Shown piece after piece: positions 8,286 through 16,027 of a DNA stretch of 64,000 nt. The stretch comes from Kocuria coralli. Its GTDB lineage: Bacteria > Actinomycetota > Actinomycetes > Actinomycetales > Micrococcaceae. Each line of letters begins with the position of its first letter. The first letter of the stretch is position 1. Made by a program: the position numbers and the translations under genes. The stretch is from positions 248,001 to 312,000 of the forward strand of contig NZ_ML708611.1 of the NCBI RefSeq assembly GCF_008831305.1, in the 5' to 3' direction. Under the pieces are notes generated by a model that did no database searches, was not told the origin of the DNA, and saw nothing but the letters and a program-made list of their open reading frames with translations.

Positions 8286-10184
8286 TCAGTTCAGCCCGCG
8301 CAGCTCCAGGGTCAGGGAATCGTCGGCGCCGTCGGTCACCGTGAACGGGATGCCCCAGTCCTGCTGATAGAGATGGCAGGCGGCGTGGTCGGGGATCTCT
8401 CCCCCGGGCTCGCCGTCGCAGGCTGCCGCGCGGGCGGTGACGTGCAGTACACCCTCCGTCACGCCCTCGGCCAGCACGAGCTCACGGGTGAGCCCCTGCG
8501 CCGTGCCGTCGCCACCGGCCAGGGCGCCGGCCGGCGACGTGGAGATCTTCAGCTGGGTGGGGTCGCCCCACCGGTCGTCGAGCTTCTGGCCCTCGGGGGC
8601 GGCGAAGCGGACGTCGATGGTGAGCGTGCCCGGGGCGATCGGGGTGCGCTGGCGCTGGGACACGGATGCCCCCTCGTCCACGGCCTGCAGGGCCTGCTCC
8701 GGGACGGCCACCCGGACCAGCCGGTGCTGGTTGGTCTCGACGACGATCAGCACCGGCGTCTCCGAGGTCAGGTCCAGGAGCAGGTCGGAGGGCTCCTCCA
8801 GCCCGCGGGTCAGCGTGGAGAGCTGGTTCTTCGCCGGTTCCCACCGGCGGATCGCCCCGTTGTAGGTGTCGGCCACGGCCACGGAGCCATCGGGCAGGGC
8901 GGCGACGCCGAGGGGGTGCTGCAGGCGCCCGTGCGCGGAGTCGCCGTCGCGGAAGCCGAAGTCGTACAGGCCCAGCCCCACGGCGGTCTCCGCCGAGGTG
9001 ACCGCGCCTTCGGCGACCCGCAGGGCGCGTAGTGCCGAGGACTCGGAGTCGGCCATCCACACGGTGCCATCGGCAGCCTCGGACAGACCGGAGGTCTGGG
9101 CGAACCAGGCCTCACGGGCCGGGCCGTCGAGCAGGCCCTCGTCCCCCGTCCCGGCCAGGACCGAGAGCGCTCCGGTGCGCGGGTCGAAACCGAAGATCTG
9201 ATGCGTGCCGGCCATCGCCACCACGAGCTGATCGGTGGCGGCCGACCACTGCACATCCCACGGCGAGGACAGCGCGACCTCGCGGGGGTCGGCCCCCTCG
9301 GCGATGAAGTCCGGGTCGATCCCCTGCGCACGGGCCGAGTCCAGGAGCCGCTGGACGCCACTGCCCGCCAGGGTCGTGGTCCTGCCGGTGCCCAGCTGCA
9401 GGCCGCGGAGGCGGTGATTGACAGTGTCGGCGACCACGACGTCGTAGCCCACCCGATCGCGGAGGCCGGCCGGGAGCAGAGCGAGCCCCCGGGGCTCGTT
9501 GAACTGCGCCTCCTGCGCCCCGCCGTCGGCGTGGCCCTTGTCCCCCGTGCCGAACGTGGCCCGCACGGTGACCAGGTCCTGTTCGAGCTGGACGAGCCGG
9601 TGATGGCCCGTATCGGAGACCAGGACGGAGCCGTCCTCCAGGAGCACCGCCTTCTCCGGGAACCTCAGGTCCCCCTCGGGCTGGGGACGCGGCACGTAGG
9701 GGCCGTCGCCGCGATGCAGCGTGCCGTCGGCCTCGTGCTTGGCCACGAGCTCCTCGACCAGCGAGACGAGGCCCTGCACATGGCCCTCTCCCGAGAGGTG
9801 GGCGACGATGTAGCCCTCCGGGTCCACCACCACCAGCGTCGGCCAGGCGCGGGCGGTGAAGGCGTCCCAGGTCCCCAGCTCGGGGTCGTCGAGCACCGGG
9901 TGGTGGATCTCGTAGCGGTCCACGGCGGCGGCCAGCGCGTCGGGATCGGCCTCGTGCTCGAACTTGGGCGAATGCACGCCCACGGTGACCAGGACGTCGC
10001 TGTAGCGCTCCTCGAGGGGCCGCAGTTCGTCGAGGACGTGGAGGCAGTTGATGCAGCAGAACGACCAGAAGTCCAGGATCACGATCTTGCCGCGCAGCTT
10101 CTGCCAGTCGAGGTCCTCACCACCGGTGTTCAGCCAGGCGCGCCCGGTCAGTTCAGAGGCGCGCACGCGCGAGATGGCGGTCAT
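8286..10184 (-). CDS. Thioredoxin-like protein with NHL-repeat propeller (NHLRC2-like)
   Basis: A 632-residue protein. The N-terminal 170 residues are a TlpA/thioredoxin-like domain with active-site motif SFCCINCLHV (CxxC preceded by another Cys) and a cis-Pro region (ARAWPTLVVVD). The rest is an NHL/six-bladed propeller with repeated VSDTGHHRL, VADTVNHRL and VADTYNGAI blades. There is no signal peptide, so it is probably cytoplasmic. The ATG at 10184 is set by gaaagga 6 bases upstream. It is the last gene of a leftward group with copper and cytochrome oxidase assembly proteins, so a thiol-redox role linked to metal handling is plausible but inferred. Confidence 0.85.
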   Translation of the reverse strand: MTAISRVRASELTGRAWLNTGGEDLDWQKLRGKIVILDFWSFCCINCLHVLDELRPLEERYSDVLVTVGVHSPKFEHEADPDALAAAVDRYEIHHPVLDDPELGTWDAFTARAWPTLVVVDPEGYIVAHLSGEGHVQGLVSLVEELVAKHEADGTLHRGDGPYVPRPQPEGDLRFPEKAVLLEDGSVLVSDTGHHRLVQLEQDLVTVRATFGTGDKGHADGGAQEAQFNEPRGLALLPAGLRDRVGYDVVVADTVNHRLRGLQLGTGRTTTLAGSGVQRLLDSARAQGIDPDFIAEGADPREVALSSPWDVQWSAATDQLVVAMAGTHQIFGFDPRTGALSVLAGTGDEGLLDGPAREAWFAQTSGLSEAADGTVWMADSESSALRALRVAEGAVTSAETAVGLGLYDFGFRDGDSAHGRLQHPLGVAALPDGSVAVADTYNGAIRRWEPAKNQLSTLTRGLEEPSDLLLDLTSETPVLIVVETNQHRLVRVAVPEQALQAVDEGASVSQRQRTPIAPGTLTIDVRFAAPEGQKLDDRWGDPTQLKISTSPAGALAGGDGTAQGLTRELVLAEGVTEGVLHVTARAAACDGEPGGEIPDHAACHLYQQDWGIPFTVTDGADDSLTLELRGLN

Positions 10185-10345
10185 GGATGTCCTTTCGGTC
10201 TTCGGGTCACACCGTGGGTCGCAATGTACGCCACGGCGGCTGTGGTGCTCTCGGGGATCCCGCATCGTTGCAACCGAGGGCGGGGGCTCCGGTATTCCGT
10301 GCGGCGCCTCACGCCCGTGTGCCGCGTGCCGAACCGGCGCGGAGG

Positions 10346-12550
10346 TCAGTTCCGCCTGCCCGTGTCCTCGTCGGCCAGGCGCTCCATCATCTCGTTGTAG
10401 GCCCGCAGCTCGGCATCGTCCGTACGATCGGCCTCCCGGTCCACCCGCCGGTTCTCCCGTCCGCCGGCGATGGCCCACTGGACGGCGACGACGACGGCCA
10501 GGATCGCCGTCGGAAGCTCCCCGATGCCCCACATCAGCGCACCGCCGCGCTGCTGGTCCTCGATGGCCGTCAGGCCCCAGTCACGGCCCATGTTGCCGAA
10601 CCAGGAGGCTTCGAGCAGGACGTCCATGCCCATGATCGCCACTCCGACGAAGGCGTGATAGACCATCGTGGCGATGAGCATGACCAGCCGCATGAAATGG
10701 GGCGGGCGGTAGGGAATGGGATCCTGGCCCACCAGCACCAGGGCGAACATGTAACCGGTGAACAGGAAGTGGGCCATCATGAACTCGTGCCCCACGTGCG
10801 TGCGCAGGGTCAGGCCCAGCAGCGGGGTGAAGTAGAAGAGCACGATGGAGCCGGCGAAGTTCACCGCGGCGAAGATGGGGTGGGTGACCACTTTGCCCCA
10901 GGTCGAGTGCACGAGGCGCAGGATCCATTCCCTCGGACCCCGGGTGCCGTCCCGGCGGGGCTCCAGCGCGCGCAGCAGCAGGGTCACGGGGGAACCGAGC
11001 ACCAGGAACACGGGGACGATCATGGTCAGGGACATGTGCTCGACCATGTGCCAGCTGAACAGCACGCGAGCGTAGACCGCCACCGGGCCCGAAGTGGCCA
11101 GGAACAGCAGGATCAGGCCGATGTACCAGGAGATCGCGCGCAGCACGGGCCATCTGCCGCCGGTCCTGCCGACCTTCCACAGCGCCCACCCGTAGCTGAG
11201 ACCGAAGAGCGCGATGACCGCGACCCACAGCCAGTCGGGGCGCCACTGGGTGATCGCACTGGCCCAGGTGGGTTCGGGGGGTAGCTCGTAGAAGGTCAGG
11301 ATGCGCGCCGGGCTGGCATCGGGCGAGAGGTCCTCCGGTACCGGCGGGGCGGAGTTCCCCAGGGCGACGGCGACGCCGACCAGTGCGCCCATGAGCAGCA
11401 GCTCGCCGAAGACGATCTGCCACACGGCCCGTTTCCCGCTCATCCGATCGGCGATCAACGCCGGGATCACGGCCCTGCGGTGGACGTACCCCGCTACGCC
11501 CAGGGCCAGCGTGAGCACCAGCTTGACGATCACGAGCGTGCCGTACGGGCTGAGCAGCTGGGAGGGACTGCCGATGCGGACCGCGGCGTTGATCACGCCC
11601 GAGGCCAGTACCAGCACGAAGCACCACAGCGCCAGATGGGAGAAGCGGTTGAGCACGACCGCCGTGAGCGGCACCTCCTTGCCCTCGGCCGCCCGGACGG
11701 AACCGGATTTCCGGCGGGCGCGGGTGCCGATCGGCAGCCGTGCCGTGGACCGGTCGCGGGCCAGCAGCGGTGACAGCCATGCCAGCGCGATCAGCCCGCC
11801 CATCCAGGCGCTCACGCCCAGCAGGTGCAGGCCCAGGGAGTTCACGGCGCCCATGTGGTCGTCACCGCCCGCCGAGTGCCCGCTCAGGGCCATGGCCACC
11901 AGTGCGACGCACGACAGCGCGGTCGTCAGCAGCAGCCCCAGCAGGGAGCGCACCCCGAACACCAGGGTGGTCACGACCGCGGCCACGATCACCTCGACCC
12001 CCAGGGCCTGGCCGGTGGGGATATCGGTCAGGAAGCTGATCAGCTGTTGGGTATAGGCGGCGCTCGGGCTCAGCCGGACGCCGGACACCTCGGCGTAGGT
12101 GAAGACCACCACCACCGCCGCGGCAACGGTCCAGACCACGGCGGCTGCGCCGGCCAGCTGCAGGACCCGCGCGAACAGGGGGTGCTCCCGGGCGTCCGCC
12201 TCCTTGGAGACCCGGCTGCGGCCGTTCCGGGTGCCGGCGGCGCTCGGGACCACCCCCACGGCCACCAGGAGGGAGCCGATCGTCGCGATCAAGGCGACGT
12301 TGCGGATGGTCTCGCTGACCGGCAGGCCCCACCGCACCAGAGGGCCGGGGTCGGCCACCTGCTGCGGAGCGGAGGCACCCGAGAAGCCCAGCGCGACGGC
12401 CAGCGCGAGCAAGGCGACCAGAGCGGGCACGGACAACCACCACGGGGAGATCCCCGCGGCCATCCCCGCCGTCACGGGCCGTGCGGTGCCCTGGTCCGGG
12501 GCCGCGGCCGTACCGCCGTCCTGGTTCTTCTCGGGTGCTCCGGTCTTCAT
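10346..12550 (-). CDS. CopD domain / cytochrome c oxidase assembly protein CtaG fusion
   Basis: A 734-residue polytopic membrane protein with about 15 helices. The first part has a copper-resistance CopD-type membrane domain (about residues 230-400, including the GLHLLGVSAWMGGLIAL helix). The second half (about 430-700) matches the CtaG-type caa3 oxidase assembly domain, with SWHMVEHMSL, GHEFMMAHFLFTGY and MVYHAFVGVAIMG, all His- or Met-rich and suited to copper. Fusion of the two domains is common in actinobacteria. It would move or hold copper in the membrane, for cytochrome oxidase or for detoxification. CopC is encoded just upstream. Confidence 0.9.
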   Translation of the reverse strand: MKTGAPEKNQDGGTAAAPDQGTARPVTAGMAAGISPWWLSVPALVALLALAVALGFSGASAPQQVADPGPLVRWGLPVSETIRNVALIATIGSLLVAVGVVPSAAGTRNGRSRVSKEADAREHPLFARVLQLAGAAAVVWTVAAAVVVVFTYAEVSGVRLSPSAAYTQQLISFLTDIPTGQALGVEVIVAAVVTTLVFGVRSLLGLLLTTALSCVALVAMALSGHSAGGDDHMGAVNSLGLHLLGVSAWMGGLIALAWLSPLLARDRSTARLPIGTRARRKSGSVRAAEGKEVPLTAVVLNRFSHLALWCFVLVLASGVINAAVRIGSPSQLLSPYGTLVIVKLVLTLALGVAGYVHRRAVIPALIADRMSGKRAVWQIVFGELLLMGALVGVAVALGNSAPPVPEDLSPDASPARILTFYELPPEPTWASAITQWRPDWLWVAVIALFGLSYGWALWKVGRTGGRWPVLRAISWYIGLILLFLATSGPVAVYARVLFSWHMVEHMSLTMIVPVFLVLGSPVTLLLRALEPRRDGTRGPREWILRLVHSTWGKVVTHPIFAAVNFAGSIVLFYFTPLLGLTLRTHVGHEFMMAHFLFTGYMFALVLVGQDPIPYRPPHFMRLVMLIATMVYHAFVGVAIMGMDVLLEASWFGNMGRDWGLTAIEDQQRGGALMWGIGELPTAILAVVVAVQWAIAGGRENRRVDREADRTDDAELRAYNEMMERLADEDTGRRN

Positions 12551-12677
12551 ACCGCGTCGTCCTCACTTCCCGGACCGGTCGTCCGGGCCGTTCCTCTGCC
12601 GTCGTCCATGCCGTTCATGATGCGTTCCACGACGGCCTACCGGTGTCCTCGTGCCGGGCACCGGCCTCTGCTCGGGC

Positions 12678-13379
12678 TTATCGGTCGTGACGGTCCCCGC
12701 CGATGCGGCGTACCGCGACCACCGCACCCAGGATCACCAGGACCAGGACTGCACCCCCCGCGACGTACAGCCACACGGGTGCCCCGTCATCCGAATCGCC
12801 GGTCTCGGTCGCCGTCGGGTCGGCTTCACCGGTCGCGGAGTCCTGGTCCTGCGCCGGGGTGGCCGACGACGGCGCTGCCGGCACAGCGCTGGCGTCGTCG
12901 GTGGCGCCGGCGTCCTGGCCGACATCGTAGGTGAAGGTCCCCTCGATGGGATGGCCGTCGGAGGAGACCACCCGCCACACGACCGTATAGGTCTCCTCGA
13001 TCCCTCCATCGGTCCCTCCAGTGGATTCGCCGGGGGGCGTGACGGCTTGGGCGACGGTCGGGCCGTTCAGGACCGGATCGCCGTCGGTGACGTCGGCACC
13101 CGAGGAGTCGGTGACCTGCACCGCCGTGCCGACGTCCTGGAGGTCGCCGGAGAAGGTCAGCTCGATCTCCTCGGGCGCCTCGTCCATCTGGGCGCCGTCG
13201 GCGGGATCGGAGGAGATCAAGGTGTCGTGCGCCCAGGCAGGGGCGGGAAGTGCCAGGAGAGCGGCTGCGGCCGTCGCTGCGGCGAGCCGGGCCAGCTGGG
13301 ATCGTATGGACCGGCCGGTCTTCGGCCGATCCTGCAGTGCGGTTCCGGTACGGGGTTCAGGGATCTGGAAATTGGACAT
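12678..13379 (-). CDS. CopC-domain copper-binding protein, membrane anchored
   Basis: A 233-residue exported protein. The signal peptide is cleaved after PAWA, leaving His as the first mature residue (HDTLISSDPADG), as in CopC proteins that bind copper with their N-terminal amine and His. The CopC beta-barrel spans about residues 50-155 and contains the conserved SSDGHPIEGTFTYDV segment. A Thr/Asp-rich linker and a C-terminal membrane helix (about 205-225) anchor it outside the cell. It is 127 bases upstream of the CopD-CtaG gene on the same strand and is probably its partner. Confidence 0.9.
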   Translation of the reverse strand: MSNFQIPEPRTGTALQDRPKTGRSIRSQLARLAAATAAAALLALPAPAWAHDTLISSDPADGAQMDEAPEEIELTFSGDLQDVGTAVQVTDSSGADVTDGDPVLNGPTVAQAVTPPGESTGGTDGGIEETYTVVWRVVSSDGHPIEGTFTYDVGQDAGATDDASAVPAAPSSATPAQDQDSATGEADPTATETGDSDDGAPVWLYVAGGAVLVLVILGAVVAVRRIGGDRHDR

Positions 13380-13544
13380 GTCTCTGCTTTCGGGCAGTGC
13401 ACGGTCCCGGCCTCCGGGGCTCGATCGTGCATCGTCATCGGTCGGTCAGGCGCAGGCCTCCACCATGACGGGTCCGGGCCACCCTCGTGTTCGGGATCCG
13501 TCACTCCGGTCATCTGCCGGGAGCGACGCCGGGCGGGCCAGCCG

Positions 13545-14243
13545 TCAGGTGAGGCGCAACGCCCGAGGCGGCCCCCGGTAGCGCATCGAGCTGCGGGCCC
13601 AGCCGACCACCCGGGCGGGCAGGGGCGCGAGGAACCCGGGATGCCAGGGACGCACGGAGACCCACGGCATGGCGACTGCCACGGCCAGCCTGACGGCACG
13701 GACCAGCAGCGCGGCCATGGCCTTGAACAGGCCGGCCTCCCCGTAACGCAGCACGAAGATCGCGAGCACAGCCGCCATGACATGCATGATCAGCATGCCC
13801 GATGCGCCCATCGCCAGTGCGTGGCCCCCCGAGACAGCACCCACGGCCGCGTCCGCAGCACTCGCGACATGGGAGTGCCCCGCGTGCGCCGCAGCCGCCC
13901 CGCCTGCCGGGACGAGCACCAGGTCCGCGCCGCCTCCGGCCGGACCGCCGCCGAGATGGCCGGCATGCCCGGTGCGGTCGGCCGCCGTGACATAGGCCCC
14001 GGTCAGGGACAGGAGGGCGTGGAAGAGACCTTGGGAGACGACCACCGCGAGGGTCAGGCCGGCCAGGGGGATCCTGAGCCCGGCCAGGAGCATGCACACC
14101 GGCGCGGACAGGGCCACGCACAGGGCGAAGATCATGGGCGGCGGCCAGGCGCCTCCGGCGGCCACGTGCGCGAGCACCGCAGCACCAGTCGCCACGAACG
14201 ACGCCGCCCAGCCACGGGTCAGTCGCAAAGCACGTGGGGTCAC
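13545..14243 (-). CDS. His-rich polytopic membrane protein of the copper gene group
   Basis: A 232-residue protein with about six hydrophobic segments. A Gly/Ala/His-rich loop in the middle (HAGHLGGG, then HAGHSHVAS) could bind metal. I do not recognise a named family. The GTG start is set by aaggag 6 bases upstream on the minus strand. Position just before copC and copD-ctaG on the same strand, plus the histidines, suggest a part in copper or heme transport; that is inference. Confidence 0.7.
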   Translation of the reverse strand: MTPRALRLTRGWAASFVATGAAVLAHVAAGGAWPPPMIFALCVALSAPVCMLLAGLRIPLAGLTLAVVVSQGLFHALLSLTGAYVTAADRTGHAGHLGGGPAGGGADLVLVPAGGAAAAHAGHSHVASAADAAVGAVSGGHALAMGASGMLIMHVMAAVLAIFVLRYGEAGLFKAMAALLVRAVRLAVAVAMPWVSVRPWHPGFLAPLPARVVGWARSSMRYRGPPRALRLT

Positions 14244-14350
14244 GCCCTGCTCCTTCCCCTGGTCCAGAACTCGTGAGCGGCGATGCCGGCGTCAACGGCC
14301 GGGTTCCATTATGCCGTCGTCGTCAAACCACCTCGCCCACTCTGTTCACC

Positions 14351-14420
14351 CTTCCGCCCAGATGTGAGTTGAGCCGCCCATCAGCGCTGATGGGCGGCTC
14401 AACTCACATCTGGGCGGAAG
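14351..14420. repeat. Perfect 70-bp palindrome B (35-bp arms, no loop)
   Basis: Bases 14351-14385 are exactly complementary to 14386-14420 with no unpaired centre. The innermost bases read CCCATCAGCGCTGATGGG. The palindrome at 52029-52090 has nearly the same core (CATCAGCACTGATG) with wholly different outer arms. It lies between the HU gene and the gene ending 13545-14243, 14 bases from the HU terminator, so it is not needed as that gene's terminator. Confidence 0.97.
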
Positions 14421-14434
14421 TTCTGGACGCAAGA

Positions 14435-14472
14435 GACGAGCGGTGGAATCCGTGTGGATTCCACCGCTCGTC
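14435..14472 (-). terminator. Terminator hairpin of the HU gene
   Basis: A perfect 17-base stem (14435-14451 with 14456-14472) with a 4-base loop, starting 33 bases after the HU stop. On the minus strand it is followed by TCTTGCG, a weak T-rich tail. Confidence 0.8.
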
Positions 14473-14505
14473 TTGAATCACCGGCTTGCACCGATGATCA
14501 GGGGA

Positions 14506-14790
14506 TCACTTGCCGGAGGCAGCAGCCTTCAGCTTGGAACCCGCGGAAATCTTCACGCTGTGACCGGCGGGGATGTTGATGGTCTCGCCGGTCTGCGGGT
14601 TACGGCCGGTACGGGCCTTGCGCTCGGTGCGCTCGACGGAGAGCCAGCCGGGGATGGTGACCTTCTCGCCGTTGGTCACGGAAGCTTCCAAGGTCTGGAA
14701 CAGGGCGTCCAGCACGCCGTTGACCTGCGCCTGAGTGATGCCTGCCTTCTCGGCGACCTCGGCCACGATCTCGCTGCGGTTCTTAGCCAT
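14506..14790 (-). CDS. hup: HU family nucleoid DNA-binding protein
   Basis: A 94-residue protein of normal HU length. It begins MAKNRSEIVAEVAEKAG, has the dimer helices and hydrophobic core (VNGVLDALFQTLEASV), and the DNA-binding beta-arm with RTGRNPQTGETINIPA, which carries the conserved Pro that intercalates into DNA. It lacks the long Lys/Ala-rich tail of mycobacterial HupB. The ATG is set by aggagg upstream on the minus strand. It lies 66 bases after rpsN on the same strand and may be transcribed from its own promoter or with the ribosomal genes. Confidence 0.95.
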   Translation of the reverse strand: MAKNRSEIVAEVAEKAGITQAQVNGVLDALFQTLEASVTNGEKVTIPGWLSVERTERKARTGRNPQTGETINIPAGHSVKISAGSKLKAAASGK

Positions 14791-14856
14791 GTTGATGTCC
14801 TCCTGGACGTCGGGTCTGTGCGAGGGTCCCTTGCGAGAACCCACTACAGGTGGAAA

Positions 14857-15162
14857 TTACCAGCTGGACTTGGTGATTCCCGGCAATTCGCCCCGGTGTG
14901 CCATCTCGCGGAAGCGGACTCGGGAGATTCCGAACTTCTGGAAGGTGCCGCGGGGGCGACCGTCGATCTGGTCGCGGTTGCGCAGGCGAGCCGGGGAGGC
15001 GTCACGCGGGAGCTTCTGCAGACCCAGGCGGGCTGCTTCGCGATCCTCTGCGGTGGCGTTCTCGTCGACCAGAGTCTTCTTCAGCTCGGCACGCTTCGCG
15101 GCGTAGCGGGCGACGATGACCTTGCGCTGCTCGTTCTTGGCGATCTTGGACTTCTTGGCCAT
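14857..15162 (-). CDS. rpsN: 30S ribosomal protein S14, zinc-free long form
   Basis: A 101-residue S14 of the long type without zinc-binding cysteines. It has [13 protein letters not shown] at the start and the conserved end [21 protein letters not shown]. In the ribosome it sits in the head of the small subunit. It is 3 bases after rpmG. Together with L33 and L28 it forms a trio that lacks all zinc-ribbon cysteines. Confidence 0.97.
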   Translation of the reverse strand: MAKKSKIAKNEQRKVIVARYAAKRAELKKTLVDENATAEDREAARLGLQKLPRDASPARLRNRDQIDGRPRGTFQKFGISRVRFREMAHRGELPGITKSSW

Positions 15163-15165
15163 TAC

Positions 15166-15333
15166 TCAGCGCTCCTCACGGAAATCGACGTGCTTGCGGA
15201 TCACCGGGTCGTACTTCTTGAGCACGACGCGGTCGGGGTTGTTCCGGCGGTTCTTGCGAGTCACGTAGGTGAAACCGGTGCCCGCGGTGGACTTCAGCTT
15301 GATGATGGGACGTACGTCCTTGTCCTTGGCCAT
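15166..15333 (-). CDS. rpmG: 50S ribosomal protein L33, zinc-free form
   Basis: A 55-residue protein read from the minus strand. It starts [18 protein letters not shown], has the L33 core [15 protein letters not shown], and ends HVDFREER. The CxxC pairs of the zinc-binding L33 form are absent. The ATG is one base after the rpmB stop, and the TGA is 3 bases before the rpsN ATG, so the three genes form one tight operon. Confidence 0.95.
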   Translation of the reverse strand: MAKDKDVRPIIKLKSTAGTGFTYVTRKNRRNNPDRVVLKKYDPVIRKHVDFREER

Positions 15334-15334
15334 G

Positions 15335-15571
15335 TCAGAACTTCTCCCCTCGCGCTGTCATGTCGGCGACCACGGCGTCGATGCCACGGGCGTCGATGAC
15401 CTTGATGCCCTTGGCGCTGACGTTCAGCGTGACGGTGCGCCGCAGGGACGGAACCCAGTAACGCTTCTTCTGGATGTTGGGATCGAACCGGCGCTTGGTA
15501 CGCCGGTGCGAGTGCGAAATGCTGTGCCCGAAGCCCGGCTTGGCCCCGGTCACCTGGCAGTGCGCTGCCAT
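15335..15571 (-). CDS. rpmB: 50S ribosomal protein L28
   Basis: A 78-residue L28 with [15 protein letters not shown], the [16 protein letters not shown] signature and [16 protein letters not shown]. Only one Cys remains of the motif that binds zinc in other L28 forms. The ATG at 15571 is preferred over an upstream in-frame start because ggaggagagcact gives a strong ribosome-binding site 6 bases before it. It is the first gene of rpmB-rpmG-rpsN and is preceded by a leader of about 220 bases. Confidence 0.95.
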   Translation of the reverse strand: MAAHCQVTGAKPGFGHSISHSHRRTKRRFDPNIQKKRYWVPSLRRTVTLNVSAKGIKVIDARGIDAVVADMTARGEKF

Positions 15572-15791
15572 AGTGCTCTCCTCCATATGTCGACGAATGA
15601 CGGCACGCTAACGGTGCTTGCTGATGAATGACTCACCGGTGCAGCGGCCGAAGCGTCCCGTCACCCTCAGTTGCAACCACCGTTCATGAACCCGGGGTCT
15701 GTCTGCAGACCTCCGCACGGTGGCAACCGTTACGGGTTCGCCACGACGACGGTGAAGATCTTGGTGTCGGGTGCGGACTCCACCACACGAC
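15572..15791 (-). other. Long 5' leader of rpmB with possible short reading frames
   Basis: The best promoter is at 15800-15828, so the rpmB mRNA would carry about 220 untranslated bases. On the minus strand the leader begins with a short frame GTGGTGGAGTCC... (about 18 codons, stop near 15733). It also has a small hairpin GGTCTG-CAGA-CAGACC and a 6-codon frame MNGGCN. None has a clear ribosome-binding site. The rest of the gap, 15829-16027, shows no gene or RNA that I can recognise. Confidence 0.35.
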
Positions 15792-15828
15792 AGCCTAAAA
15801 TCATAGGCTTGTGGCGGTTCGCCCGCAA
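15792..15828 (-). promoter_or_regulatory. Promoter of rpmB-rpmG-rpsN with an operator-like repeat
   Basis: On the minus strand TTGCGG (15823-15828), a 17-base spacer and TATGAT (15800-15805) make a strong housekeeping promoter. An inverted repeat AGCCTA-N6-TAGGCT (15792-15809) covers the -10 box. Because the three ribosomal proteins downstream are zinc-free forms, often controlled by Zur in actinobacteria, this could be a Zur site; the sequence is not a close match to a Zur consensus I know. Confidence 0.65.
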
Positions 15829-16027
15829 CTTTCTGTCCCTCTCCCGGCACGATGCACCAGAACGCTCGCGGTGCACCCGGCCCTGGACAGGGACAGGAGT
15901 CGAGTCTAGTCGACTCGGCACGCCCGGCCAACCACCGGTGGCAGGGATCACCTCCCGCGCCCTCCGGCGCGCCCCTCCGGGCCCGCTGAATGGGACGGAT
16001 GCGACGCCGGAACCTCCGGAGGGGTTC

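Noticed and set aside
14351-14420. Palindrome B as an insertion-sequence end or attachment site
   Set aside because: No transposase or integrase is nearby, and I see no flanking target duplication.
15608-15931. A 107-codon minus-strand frame covering the rpmB promoter
   Set aside because: It overlaps a near-consensus promoter, lacks a ribosome-binding site, and its sequence looks random.
15572-16027. A tRNA gene in the gap before rpmB
   Set aside because: No sequence folds into a cloverleaf with the T-loop GGTTCGAATCC-type motif and a matching acceptor stem.
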